64,000 bases of DNA from positions 62,001 through 126,000 of the forward strand of contig NZ_SSBJ01000010.1 in assembly GCF_004795055.1 (NCBI RefSeq), read 5' to 3'. Of the stretch, positions 7,624 to 16,302 are shown piece after piece. Source of the DNA: Streptomyces sp. A1136 (GTDB taxonomy: Bacteria > Actinomycetota > Actinomycetes > Streptomycetales > Streptomycetaceae). A program made the position numbers and the translations under genes. The first letter of the stretch is position 1. Every line of letters starts with the position of its first letter. A model generated the notes under the pieces. That model was not told the DNA's origin, made no database searches, and was given only the letters and a program-made list of their open reading frames with translations.

Positions 7624-8654
7624 CAGGCCGCCTCGTAGGCGAGTTGCATGGTCATCAGGGCGCCGGATGCCCAGCTATAGCTGAGTCCGCCCGGCGACTG
7701 GTAGCCGAGGTCGGACTGGCGGAGCGCGTAGAGGATGGCTGTCGTCGCGGCCGACGTGACGACCGGGGCGAGCGGCTTGAACGGGTTCACGCCATCCCAG
7801 AAATAACCCGTTCCCTGCCACACGCTGTCGGACGCCGTCACAGCGGCCGTGGGCAGCGTCATCGTGACGTTGCTGGAGTTCATCGTCGAGCCAGTGCCCC
7901 ACTTGAGGGTCGCGATGACCTCGACCCGGTTTCCGATACGGGTCCAACGGCCCTTGCTCACGGATGACCCGGCCGTGGCCAGTCCTCCACCCCACGTGGG
8001 CGTATACGCCGTCCAGTCGCCCTGCGACGCCCAGGCGCTGCCGGTCCAGAACTCCAGCGTGTTCCGCACGGTGTTGTAGCGGGCCTGCCCCGCGTACAGG
8101 CCCGCGGTCGCGAGGCCCGTACTGCCCACGGGCAGGATGCCGCCGGGCGCCACGCTCAGGTCACGGGCCGTAGTAGATACGGTTGCGGCTCCCGTGCCGC
8201 CGCTGGCCGACGATGGGACGGTGATCGTGGCGAGGACGGTGTAAATCTCGGTGGCGCCCGGGGTCGGCGCTACGCCGCTGCCTGCGGTCCCGGCCAGGTA
8301 GACCGTGTCCGCTTTGCTGAACCCGCTGGAATCGACTGTGTTGTCCCAGACGCGGACGTACACGAGATCGATGCGGGACAGGCTGGCGTGCGCTGCGGCG
8401 AGGGTTCCGGGCGAGGTCGCGGCGAGCTGGTAGCGGTACAGGCCCTGACCGGTGCGCCACGCGGAGCCGGCGCCCGCGCTCACGTTGATCGTAGTGCCGG
8501 CGAGGGTGACGGCCAGGCCGGGATCGCCGGGGCGTACACCCGCGCGGGCGCCGCCTGCGGTCGAGTTGGCCATGGCCATCAAGACGTCCATTTTGCGGAC
8601 TTCGAGCTGGTCATACGACAGCCCGGAGAGCCAGGCGGGATCGGTAGCGACCAC
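7623..8654 (-). CDS. Minor tail protein
   Basis: 343 residues from GTG 8654. The N-terminal part (about 1-170) is rich in Ala, Gly, Ser and Thr. The C-terminal part carries WTAYTPTWGG and aromatic-rich motifs seen in phage receptor-binding and baseplate proteins. It sits between the distal tail protein and the hub candidate, with a one-base overlap downstream. Identified by context. Confidence 0.65.
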   Translation of the reverse strand: MVATDPAWLSGLSYDQLEVRKMDVLMAMANSTAGGARAGVRPGDPGLAVTLAGTTINVSAGAGSAWRTGQGLYRYQLAATSPGTLAAAHASLSRIDLVYVRVWDNTVDSSGFSKADTVYLAGTAGSGVAPTPGATEIYTVLATITVPSSASGGTGAATVSTTARDLSVAPGGILPVGSTGLATAGLYAGQARYNTVRNTLEFWTGSAWASQGDWTAYTPTWGGGLATAGSSVSKGRWTRIGNRVEVIATLKWGTGSTMNSSNVTMTLPTAAVTASDSVWQGTGYFWDGVNPFKPLAPVVTSAATTAILYALRQSDLGYQSPGGLSYSWASGALMTMQLAYEAA

Positions 8655-8663
8655 AGCAGGTCC

Positions 8664-9506
8664 TTACATCCAGGCCGAACGGGCGGTGCCCGTCAGCAGT
8701 GCGGCGGGGTCGTATGAGGAGGCGGTCCACTGGATCGCCAGCGATGAGCCGGGGTCGATCTCCGGCCAGGAGGGTTGCGCGGACAGGAACCGGCGCCGGC
8801 CGGTCGTCCCGTTCAGGACCACGGAGTGGGCACCGCAGTCGATGACGAGGGTGTCGCCGACGCCGAGGGTGTCGGAGTAGGCGAGCTGCATCGTGGAGCC
8901 GTCCGGGCGTTCAGCGACGATCACCGGCTCTACCACCGGGCCTGTGATGGTGAAGACGGGCCGGGTGCCGATGCTGCCCGCGTTGACGAGAGAGAAGGTG
9001 CCGCCGGTCGAGGTGGTGGTGAAGACGATCGGGAACGTCAGGGGGAAGGTCAGGCCGCCTGTAGTGCTGGGCAGGCCCGCCGACTGCGACTGTTCAACTG
9101 CCGCATACCGGCGCGGGTCAGCCGCCGTCACGAGCAGCGAGTACGACGCCTCATACGGGCCCGCCCGCTTGACCAGGGGTGGCCCTGAGCGCCGTACCGT
9201 GACCTGCCGCGGGATGGAGTCCTCCACCAGGAGAGTGGTGTCGGTGAGGGAGTCGGCGACAAGGAGCTGGTCAATTGCGGCGTCCAGTGATGCCTCGTCG
9301 GGCGCGACGAAAACCCCCTCGATGGTGATGGGCCGGGCGCCGAGGTAGACCTGGGATGGCCAGGCGCCGTGGTCGGCCTGTCGGGGTGACAGGTCGGCCC
9401 GGACGCCTGGCGAGTCCCAACCTGTGAGGTCGGTGACAATCCACTCCACCCCGGCGTCGTCCGTCCCCGTGAGCGGGAGCGCTCCGAGGGTGACAGGGAT
9501 CGCCAC
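8664..9506 (-). CDS. Distal tail protein (Dit-like)
   Basis: 280 residues directly downstream of the tape measure gene, where siphoviruses encode the distal tail protein. The N-terminal two fifths contain the Dit-like run GVEWIVTDLTGWDSPGVRAD and SYSLLVTAADPRRY, a pattern common in actinophage phage-tail-domain proteins. The C-terminal domain is beta-rich. It would form the ring that ends the tail tube. Start ATG 9506. Confidence 0.7.
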   Translation of the reverse strand: MAIPVTLGALPLTGTDDAGVEWIVTDLTGWDSPGVRADLSPRQADHGAWPSQVYLGARPITIEGVFVAPDEASLDAAIDQLLVADSLTDTTLLVEDSIPRQVTVRRSGPPLVKRAGPYEASYSLLVTAADPRRYAAVEQSQSAGLPSTTGGLTFPLTFPIVFTTTSTGGTFSLVNAGSIGTRPVFTITGPVVEPVIVAERPDGSTMQLAYSDTLGVGDTLVIDCGAHSVVLNGTTGRRRFLSAQPSWPEIDPGSSLAIQWTASSYDPAALLTGTARSAWM

Positions 9507-9520
9507 GGGTCCCCCCTTCT

Positions 9521-12500
9521 TTAGGCGACGAAACGCATCTGCCGCACCAACTCGGCAGCCTGCTCCGCGCTCGTCATCTGCGAGCCCTGCAAGGTGATGT
9601 GGTACTGCCGCTGGTCACCTGCGCCACCCGAGGCGAGGGCCGCGCGGGCCACCTCCCACTGCGACCCGGTGAGCACGGCCTCCGGGCGCCCGGTCCCGTT
9701 GACGACCGGGGTTACTCCGGGCATCAGCCAGCCGCCGCTGTCGTAGCCGCCGGGCTGGTTGTAGGCCCGGGCGATGGACCCGTACCGGTCGAGGGCGTAC
9801 CGCATCGAGGCGTAGATGTTGGCGAGCGGGTCGTAGATGCCGCGTGATCGGAGCGGCCCCGCGTAGGCGTTGAAGGTGCTGCCGATGGTCTGCATGAGCC
9901 CGCGGCTCGGATCACCGGCCATCGCGTTGGAGTCCCAGTTGTTGATCGCGTAGGGGTTGCCGCCGGACTCCTGGTTCATGCGGCGCAGCGTGGTCTGGAG
10001 CAGGCTGGCGGGCTGCCCGAGCATGGATAGCGCCTGGAGCACGACCGGCGCCCAACGCTGCACGCCCGAACCGCCGACGTCGCTGCTGCCGAAGCTGCCT
10101 ATGAGGCTGACAACCTTGTCCTTGAGCGAGGAAAGGATTTTGGTCGGGACGCCGGCGATGAGCTTGCCGTATCCGCTGCCCGCGATGCTGGCGATCTTGT
10201 CGCGGATGAAGCCGGTCGCGGACTGCCACGCCTTGCCCGGGTTGGTGATCAGGTCGGTCATGTCGCCGAAAAAGTCGCCGACTGAGCTTGCCGCGCCCTT
10301 GATCCAGCCGACGACACCCCCGTCCTTGAAGCGTTGGACGGGGCCGCCTTCGGCGAAGCCGGGGAGCGTGCCGTTGCGGTTGATGTAGTCGAGGGTTCCG
10401 AAGCCGAGCTTGCGTGCAGAGTCCCGACGGATGACGTACTCGTCGGCCATCATCAGCGCGGGAATGGAGTCCCGGCCGGGTATTCCACCGTAAGTGCGCC
10501 CACCAGAGGCGAATTTGATGGGGTCGAGCGTGTCGACGTGCACGAAGTCCGCGATGGTGTTCCATACCTTGCGGATGCCGTTGTTGTAGACGGTGTCGAT
10601 TACGAACTGGACGGGCTTTCGGGTGATGTCCTTCAAGCTATCCCAGATCAGGCCGATCGCGGTGATTCCGTTGTGGAAACTGTCCTTCACGTTGTCGACG
10701 CCGCGCTTGAGGAGCTCAAAGGCCGGCTTGATGCCGGATTCCCAAGCCGCATTGATGGCGGACTTGATCCCTTCCCAGACTGGCTTGATGGTGCTGTTCC
10801 AAAAATTCATGAACAGCGGAACCAAAACCAGCTCGACGTAGGCAACGAGGATGTCCCAGACCAGCTTGATCCGCCCCCACGTCTCTTGGATGAAGCCGGC
10901 GATCCAGCCGAATACCGGCTGCACGACCACGTCCCAAAGCCACGACAGGACGGCGGCCACATTGTGTATTTGGACCATGATGTTGTCGAACGCGGGTTTG
11001 ATCCCGTTGGTCCACAGCCATATGGCGCCTGCGGCTATCAGGTCCCAGATCGGTTTGATCGCGACGTCCCACAGCCAGCCGAAGATCGCGCCGAGCAATT
11101 TCACCGCAAGGTAGATCGGCGTGATGAGGATGGTGAGGACGATCGCCGCCAGGATGCGGGCTGCCGCGCCGATGAAGCTGAACACCGGCTGCAAGACGGT
11201 GCTCCACAGCCACATCGCGGCCGAGCCGATGGCGTTCAGGCCGACCATGAGGCCGTCGAACCCGGGCTTGAGGAAGGAGTTCCAAAGGATGCTCCATCCG
11301 GCCTGGATACCGGCCCACGTCGCCTGCACGATGGCCCGGAACGAGTCGGACTTGTTGTAGGCGACGACCAGCAGCGCGACGAGCGCCGCAATGCCGGTGA
11401 TGATCAGCCCGATCGGGTTCGCGTTCATCACCGCGTTCAGAACGCCCTGAACGATCGCGTACCCGCGCGTCACGGCGGATGCGGCCAGGATCACGCCCCG
11501 GTAGATCGAGAACACGGCCGTCATCGCGGCCGTCGCGATGGCGGACGCGTTCAGGGTGATCGTCAGACCTGCGACTGCGATACCCAACGGCAGCAGCCAC
11601 GCCCCGTACTCCTGCACCCAGCGCACGCCGCCCATGAACGCGTTGGCGACCGTGACCAGTGCTGGCGCGACGTCGGTCATGAAGACGCGGCCCGCCTCGC
11701 GCAGCACGGGCAGCACGTTCGTGTTGAGGAAGCCGCCGAACTGGACGAGCGCCGGCAGGATGTGCGTGGTGATGAAGTCGGACAGGCCTTGCAGCACCTG
11801 CCGCTTGAACACCTCGATGGACTGCCCGGCCCCACTGCTGAGCGCGGTACCCATACGGTCGGCGGCGCCCGCCACCTGCCCGATCGCGGCCGTGGCGGTG
11901 GACGGGTCGAGAGCGAACAGCGCCTGCTGCAAATCCTCGGCCTGCGTACCGAACAGGGCTACCGCGATCTGCGATCGCTTCGCGGGGTCCGGTACGGCAC
12001 GCAACCGGTCCAGCACCTGATCGAGGCCGGCCGCAGCCTGCGGGCCGCCCTTGGCGAAGACGGCCGTCATCGCGTCACCGGACAGGCCCAGGGCCTTGAA
12101 ACCCTCCGCGCTGGTAGTCGATCCGTCCTTCGAGCGGATCGCGAACTCCTTGAGCGCGTCCGCCACCAGGTCGGAGTCTCGGGCACCCGCGTTCAAGCCC
12201 TGGGTGAGCAGACCGAGGGCCTGCCCCGCGCTCAGGCCGAGGTCGCGGAATTGAGTCGGATACTCATTGAGGGTGTCCAAAAGGTCGCCGGCTTTGTCGC
12301 CGCCCTTCTGAAACCCGACGGTGATCAGGTCGAACGCTTCGCGGGAGTCCTTGACCAGGCCGGTGCGGACTAGCTGTCCGGCGGCCTTCGCGGCGTCGCC
12401 CACGTCCGCGTCGAATGCCGTGGCCAGGTTGAGGGCGCTCTTGGTGAGCGCGTCCACGTCCTTGCGGGGGGCGCCGACCGCGAGGATTCCGTTCTGGGTG

Positions 12501-12898
12501 AGCGTGCGCAGCGACTCGTTGACCTGGTCGATCGACTCGCCGTAGCCCTGGGCGTAGATGCTGCCGGCCGCCTTGCCGAGCTGAGCTGACTCCTTGGGCC
12601 CCAGTCCGAGCTGCGCGGCGAGCTTCGCCTTGCTCGCGGACTGCTCCAGCGCCTGGCCGAACGCGGCGGTGAACAGGACTGCGCCCGTCGCGGCGACGGC
12701 GCCGATACCCGCCTTCATCGCGCCGCCGAGCGTGGACAGCATGTTCCGTCCGGTCGCCTGCCCGGCTTCATCGCCGAGCTGGGCGCCGACCTGCACGGTC
12801 GGCCGGCCGATCTGCCGCTGGAGTTCGGCGGCGAAACCGCGCGCCGAGGGCACGATGGAGACGTAGCCGACAGCCACCTCGGTCGCTGCTGAGGCCAT
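9521..12898 (-). CDS. Tape measure protein with C-terminal lytic transglycosylase domain
   Basis: 1,125 residues from ATG 12898 (GTG 12907 would add three). The opening (TEVAVGYVSIVPSARGFAAE) is typical of actinobacterial tape measures. Residues about 410-640 hold several hydrophobic stretches, and the middle is alanine-rich helix with tryptophan-rich repeats (WLWDVVVQPVFGWI and similar). The C-terminal part, from about residue 948, is a soluble-lytic-transglycosylase-like domain with the likely catalytic Glu in RMNQESGGNP and a following GLMQTI. The protein sets tail length and may cut peptidoglycan at DNA entry. Confidence 0.93.
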   Translation of the reverse strand: MASAATEVAVGYVSIVPSARGFAAELQRQIGRPTVQVGAQLGDEAGQATGRNMLSTLGGAMKAGIGAVAATGAVLFTAAFGQALEQSASKAKLAAQLGLGPKESAQLGKAAGSIYAQGYGESIDQVNESLRTLTQNGILAVGAPRKDVDALTKSALNLATAFDADVGDAAKAAGQLVRTGLVKDSREAFDLITVGFQKGGDKAGDLLDTLNEYPTQFRDLGLSAGQALGLLTQGLNAGARDSDLVADALKEFAIRSKDGSTTSAEGFKALGLSGDAMTAVFAKGGPQAAAGLDQVLDRLRAVPDPAKRSQIAVALFGTQAEDLQQALFALDPSTATAAIGQVAGAADRMGTALSSGAGQSIEVFKRQVLQGLSDFITTHILPALVQFGGFLNTNVLPVLREAGRVFMTDVAPALVTVANAFMGGVRWVQEYGAWLLPLGIAVAGLTITLNASAIATAAMTAVFSIYRGVILAASAVTRGYAIVQGVLNAVMNANPIGLIITGIAALVALLVVAYNKSDSFRAIVQATWAGIQAGWSILWNSFLKPGFDGLMVGLNAIGSAAMWLWSTVLQPVFSFIGAAARILAAIVLTILITPIYLAVKLLGAIFGWLWDVAIKPIWDLIAAGAIWLWTNGIKPAFDNIMVQIHNVAAVLSWLWDVVVQPVFGWIAGFIQETWGRIKLVWDILVAYVELVLVPLFMNFWNSTIKPVWEGIKSAINAAWESGIKPAFELLKRGVDNVKDSFHNGITAIGLIWDSLKDITRKPVQFVIDTVYNNGIRKVWNTIADFVHVDTLDPIKFASGGRTYGGIPGRDSIPALMMADEYVIRRDSARKLGFGTLDYINRNGTLPGFAEGGPVQRFKDGGVVGWIKGAASSVGDFFGDMTDLITNPGKAWQSATGFIRDKIASIAGSGYGKLIAGVPTKILSSLKDKVVSLIGSFGSSDVGGSGVQRWAPVVLQALSMLGQPASLLQTTLRRMNQESGGNPYAINNWDSNAMAGDPSRGLMQTIGSTFNAYAGPLRSRGIYDPLANIYASMRYALDRYGSIARAYNQPGGYDSGGWLMPGVTPVVNGTGRPEAVLTGSQWEVARAALASGGAGDQRQYHITLQGSQMTSAEQAAELVRQMRFVA

Positions 12899-12937
12899 GA
12901 CGGGCACCGCCCTTCCGGATGGTTGGGCGGCGCGCGA

Positions 12938-13683
12938 CTACGCGGCGGCGCGTGCTTGCATTCGTTCGCGATGGGCGAGGAGATCATCAGCCGTGATCTT
13001 TTTGCGCTGCCGTCGGCGGCCGGGACGGTCGTACGGTTCCGGCGGCGGCGACTGCTCGTGCCTCTTGAGCCCGGTGTTGGCGCGCTGCCAGTTCGCGATG
13101 TGCGCGGCTTCGATCGCGTCAGCTTGGAGGTGCTCCGCGAGCCCCCACAGGCCGTCCTGGTCTCCCAGTGCCAGCCGGGTGCGGGCATTGCCCGGCATCT
13201 GGCGGACGAGAACTGCGAGTTCCCGCCAGGTCAGGCCGGCGCTGCCGCAGGTGTGGCAGGTGCGCCACAGGTCGGAGAGGCGGACCTGGTAGTGCTGGCG
13301 CAGGTCCGCCTCGACGGCCTCGCCGTGCTCCCTCAGGAGTCCGACGAGGCCGCCGATTCCCCCGGCTTCATGCCACAGTGCGCGTGGTAGGCCTCGAACA
13401 GCTTCTCCACCTTGTACTGCGGCAGACCGACCTTCTGGAACTCGGCCCACTCGTCCTCACCGAGGGCCTGCCGGAAAGCACCGACCATGGCCGCCGCGTC
13501 GCCGAGCTGCGCCGCGGTCATCAGCGGCATGATGTCCAGGGCCTGGAGGTGGGCGAACTCCCAGCGACGGCCGCTGTACTGGAACACGAACGGGGTCAGC
13601 TCGACCTCGGACTGCACCGCGTCAAGGTTGAAGTCGAACGGCTTGTCGTCCGGCCGGCGAGCGGCCTTCTTCTGCGTCGTCAT
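12938..13683 (-). CDS. Tail assembly chaperone, -1 frameshifted long form (lambda GT-like)
   Basis: The second reading frame (12938 to about 13400) has no convincing start of its own and overlaps the end of the first chaperone gene. Joining them by a -1 slip at 13357-13363 gives about 248 residues: the 116-residue protein's body, then a basic C-terminal part ending in KKITADDLLAHRERMQARAAA. The arrangement directly upstream of the tape measure gene is that of the lambda G/GT chaperones. The long form would bind tail tube subunits and the tape measure. Confidence 0.75.
13333..13683 (-). CDS. Tail assembly chaperone, short form (lambda G-like)
   Basis: 116 residues from ATG 13683. It is acidic and helical with DFNLDAVQSEVELTPFVFQY near the N-terminus and a short serine-rich end after the slip site. 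It is expressed alone when no frameshift occurs and is expected to coat the tape measure during tail assembly. GGAGACCC lies upstream of the start as part of a repeated leader motif. Confidence 0.8.
   Translation of the reverse strand: MTTQKKAARRPDDKPFDFNLDAVQSEVELTPFVFQYSGRRWEFAHLQALDIMPLMTAAQLGDAAAMVGAFRQALGEDEWAEFQKVGLPQYKVEKLFEAYHAHCGMKPGESAASSDS
13357..13363 (-). promoter_or_regulatory. Programmed -1 frameshift site GGGGGAA
   Basis: In the zero frame the codons are CCG GGG GAA. A one-base slip of the Gly tRNA to the preceding GGG moves ribosomes into the frame of the downstream chaperone segment (next codons GGA ATC). It lies nine codons before the zero-frame stop. A run of five G followed by AA is consistent with G/T frameshift sites known from tailed phages. 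Confidence 0.6.
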
Positions 13684-13729
13684 GGGCGCGGGTCTCCTTC
13701 ATGTGCGCGCGGGTCTGCCAAGGGGTGAA

Positions 13730-13768
13730 GGCGGACGGTCCGGACCCGCGCCGGTCGGACCGCCCGCC
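13730..13768 (-). terminator. Hairpin between tail tube and chaperone genes
   Basis: A 13-bp stem (13730-13742 with 13756-13768) contains one pair that is G-U only on minus-strand RNA. It directly follows the major tail protein gene and probably attenuates transcription so that the tube protein is made in excess. Confidence 0.55.
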
Positions 13769-13790
13769 GCTTGAGTGCGCCGGCCCGGGG

Positions 13791-14342
13791 TTACGGGACG
13801 ACGGCTTGCGGGTCGTTGGTGATGTCCAGGTAGAGGACGTCCGACGAGGAGGGGTAGATGGTGATGGTCAGCTCGAACGCCTGGAGCTCGGAGTCGGACA
13901 GGGTGACCTCGCCGACCTCGCTCACCTCGCCCTTGGGGATAACACGCCGCGTGGTGAGGAGCCCGTCGTGCAGTTCCAGCAGGAACGCGCGCGGGTCACT
14001 CTTGGGGATCTTGATGGTCCGGGTGGTGACCCCGCCGGTCGTCGCAGCGGTCGAGTTCGGGTTGACGAGCCCCCACACGACGAGGTTGTCCTCAAGGCAG
14101 GTCACCTTGATCTGCCGCTTGTGCTTGGACTTGGTGGTACGGACGAGCTTGCCGCCCCACGCGTACAGGTCGCTGGAGTCCTGGTCACGGGACTCGGACG
14201 CGCCGTCCTCGGACAGCAGCCCAGCCGGCTTCCACGCAGCGGCCAGCGCGGTCACGATGTCGGTCGGGGCGGTCGTGCCCACGGGCGCGACGTAGAAATC
14301 CGCGCCCTCCCACAGGCGCGGGTTGTCGGTGTTCCCGGCCAT
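13791..14342 (-). CDS. Major tail (tube) protein
   Basis: 183 residues from ATG 14342, beta-rich, with the N-terminus MAGNTDNPRLWEGADFYVAP typical of actinophage tail tube proteins. It follows the head-tail connector genes and precedes the tail chaperones, the fixed location for this gene. It polymerises as stacked hexameric rings to form the tube. The following hairpin fits a highly expressed gene. Confidence 0.85.
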   Translation of the reverse strand: MAGNTDNPRLWEGADFYVAPVGTTAPTDIVTALAAAWKPAGLLSEDGASESRDQDSSDLYAWGGKLVRTTKSKHKRQIKVTCLEDNLVVWGLVNPNSTAATTGGVTTRTIKIPKSDPRAFLLELHDGLLTTRRVIPKGEVSEVGEVTLSDSELQAFELTITIYPSSSDVLYLDITNDPQAVVP

Positions 14343-14566
14343 CAGCCCTCACCTCCAGCAGTCTTGCCGCGGGCGGCGGCGGGCTTTTCGGCGGCGGCCG
14401 GGGTGGGCTGCGGCGCTCGGGCGTCGGTGTTGTCGCGATCGGCGATACGGACCATGCCGTCACGGATGAGCTGGCGTGCCTCATCGTCGGGAAGGTCTGC
14501 TGTCTCGTCGGGGCCGTACATGGCGCCGTCCGCTGTGGTCAGCGGGTAGGCGAAGGTCACCCTCAT
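14342..14566 (-). CDS. Small phage protein between connectors and tail tube
   Basis: 74 residues, MRVTFAYPLTTADGAMYGPD at the start and a lysine/alanine-rich end. ATG 14566 overlaps the stop upstream (ATGA), and its own stop overlaps the tail tube start (TGATG). The YGPDE motif recurs as YGPDD in the small gene before the capsid gene (15997-16302), suggesting related folds. Function unknown. Confidence 0.65.
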   Translation of the reverse strand: MRVTFAYPLTTADGAMYGPDETADLPDDEARQLIRDGMVRIADRDNTDARAPQPTPAAAEKPAAARGKTAGGEG

Positions 14567-14964
14567 AGGGCCGTTCCTCTCAAAGTGATGTCGAAGGTGA
14601 AGGCGAACCGCGCCTGGCCGGACGCCGGGTCGGGCAGCCACTGCGGCCCGCCCACCGCGGGCCGGGCCAGCGTCGTCCCGCTGTACGCGCCGCGAGCCGC
14701 CCCCAGGAGCGCCCGGCAGAGCTGCATCAGGTCATGCGCGGATACCTCATCGGCGCCCCAGCAGTGGACATCGAGGCGTGGCCGGTCGGTGACCGGTGAC
14801 GAGGCCGGGCCGCCGATCCGCTCGATCCGCACGAACCTCGCAGGCCGTGGGGAGGGGACGCGGGAGCCAACCGGAGCAGTGTCCCCACGGGCCGCGAGCC
14901 GGGCCCGTAGGTAGCCGGTCACCACCGCAACGGCGTCCGGCATCAGCACCGGCGGGGCGCTCAC
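14563..14964 (-). CDS. Tail terminator/completion protein
   Basis: 133 residues, with FVRIERIGGPASSPVTDRPR followed by LDVHCWGADEVSAHDLMQLC, the pattern of siphovirus tail terminator proteins (lambda gpU-like). It is the fourth gene of the neck cluster, with 4-base overlaps on both sides. It would cap the finished tail and dock it to the head connector. Confidence 0.7.
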   Translation of the reverse strand: MSAPPVLMPDAVAVVTGYLRARLAARGDTAPVGSRVPSPRPARFVRIERIGGPASSPVTDRPRLDVHCWGADEVSAHDLMQLCRALLGAARGAYSGTTLARPAVGGPQWLPDPASGQARFAFTFDITLRGTAL

Positions 14965-15236
14965 CCGGCCCCGCCTTCCAAGCCGCGCAGCAGCGCACGC
15001 CGGGATGCCTCCGGATCGGAGGTCGCATAGTCGCCCATGACCGCTCCGCGCGCCCGGGCCCCTTCCTCGGCGAGGTCGGTACGGAACTGGCCGTGCCCCG
15101 GGTCTGCCGCGGCAACGGCCGCTGTCTCTATCTCGCGTACCTTGCGGGCGATCACGTCCCTGATGCCGGCGGCTTTCAGGAACGCGGCGATGTTCTGCCG
15201 GATGGGGATGATCCGTGTTTCGTCCACCGGCGTCAC
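14961..15236 (-). CDS. Neck/head-tail connector protein
   Basis: 91 residues, helical, opening MTPVDETRIIPIRQNIAAFL. It lies between the head closure and tail terminator genes with ATGA overlaps on both sides, the place of HK97 gp10-like or minor neck proteins. Assigned by position. Confidence 0.6.
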   Translation of the reverse strand: MTPVDETRIIPIRQNIAAFLKAAGIRDVIARKVREIETAAVAAADPGHGQFRTDLAEEGARARGAVMGDYATSDPEASRRALLRGLEGGAG

Positions 15237-15586
15237 CCCTCTACGGTTCGTAGCCTGATCTCGTAGTGGTGCAGCTCAGACGGTTCCCACGCGGGGCCCG
15301 GCGGGCCGATCACCTCGAACACGGCGCTGTTCCAGTGCACGCGGTCCCGGCCGTAGACGAGGAGGTCGGCCCCGTCGGTGGTGTACGGGTTGCAGATCAG
15401 CAGCCAGTCGCCGATCTGCGCGTCCCGCTGGTCGGTGTCCTCGGCGCCGCTGCTCTGCTGCATCCACGCCCGCACCGTCGCCCGGGTTGACGCCGCCCAG
15501 TCGGGAACCTGGTTGCCGTACCGGTCCGAGACCAGGCCCGGGTGCTCGACATCGACGAGATGCGGAAGCAGCTCCTCCCCGATCAC
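15233..15586 (-). CDS. Head closure (stopper) protein
   Basis: 117 residues. YGNQVPDW near residue 25 and the beta-rich middle (VFEVIGPPGPAWEPSELHHY) match phage head-closure/stopper proteins of the SPP1 gp16 type. It overlaps both neighbours by four bases. It would seal the portal vertex after packaging. Confidence 0.7.
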   Translation of the reverse strand: MIGEELLPHLVDVEHPGLVSDRYGNQVPDWAASTRATVRAWMQQSSGAEDTDQRDAQIGDWLLICNPYTTDGADLLVYGRDRVHWNSAVFEVIGPPGPAWEPSELHHYEIRLRTVEG

Positions 15587-15993
15587 AGGACCCTCGGCCA
15601 GCAGCCGGCCGGATCATCGCGCCACCTGGGCATCGCCGTGTCGACGAGCGTGAGCGAGTAGGCGCCGTCGGCGTCCGGGTCAGTGACGTCGGGCGGCTGG
15701 AGCTGGGCGATCTCCTCCGCCGTGACGTACAGGCCGCCGTTCTCGCCGAGGGTCTCCGAGTACTGGCCGATCGTGCGCTGCCGGTACCCGCCGCCGTTGG
15801 CGATCACCCGCCGTGTGATCGCCACCGCGATGGCCTTCGTCGTCCCCGTATCGGGGACGTATCCGGTGGGGATGTGGCGGCGCATCAGCGCGGACGCGTC
15901 GTCCAGGTACGCCTCGACCTGGAGCCGCTTCCGCGCGGACAGGACCACGTCGGCGCGCGCCTCGTAGTCCTCCACCGTCGCGAACGCGGCCAC
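15583..15993 (-). CDS. Head-tail connector/adaptor protein
   Basis: 136 residues from GTG 15993. The helical N-terminus (FATVEDYEARADVVLSARKR) and YLDDASALMRRHI match actinophage Gp19/Gp15/Gp42-type adaptor proteins (HK97 gp6-like), which bind beneath the portal. It is the first connector gene after the capsid module. Confidence 0.75.
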   Translation of the reverse strand: MAAFATVEDYEARADVVLSARKRLQVEAYLDDASALMRRHIPTGYVPDTGTTKAIAVAITRRVIANGGGYRQRTIGQYSETLGENGGLYVTAEEIAQLQPPDVTDPDADGAYSLTLVDTAMPRWRDDPAGCWPRVL

Positions 15994-15996
15994 CGG

Positions 15997-16302
15997 CTAC
16001 TCCTCCCGCTCGATCACACCGCCCGCTTCGAGATCGGCGATGATCTGCTCTCGCGTGGACTCGCCAGCGGCGTACCCGTTCGCCTCGGCGTAGGCCGCCC
16101 AGGCGTCCCGGCCCGAGCCCCGCCCGGAACGCGGCGGGGGCCCGGATTCATCACCGCCACCGTCGGGCAGCTCGGTGTCCTCGGTGTCCTTCGCCCACGC
16201 GTGCTCGCCGATGCGGGCCGCAACAGCGGTGGGAACCTTGTCGTCCGGGCCGTACGTCTCACCGTCGACGTGGACGTACGCGATCAGCCGTCGCTCGCTC
16301 AT
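15997..16302 (-). CDS. Small phage protein between capsid and connector genes
   Basis: 101 residues from ATG 16302, overlapping the capsid stop as ATGA. It opens with a short beta segment and YGPDD, then an acidic linker, and ends in an SAP/Rho-like helical segment (GYAAGESTREQIIADLEAGG). Many actinophages have such a gene here; the role is not known. Confidence 0.65.
   Translation of the reverse strand: MSERRLIAYVHVDGETYGPDDKVPTAVAARIGEHAWAKDTEDTELPDGGGDESGPPPRSGRGSGRDAWAAYAEANGYAAGESTREQIIADLEAGGVIEREE

Noticed and set aside
10334-12373. 679-codon rightward frame within the tape measure gene
   Set aside because: Antisense shadow produced by GC-rich codon bias; no ribosome binding site or domain.
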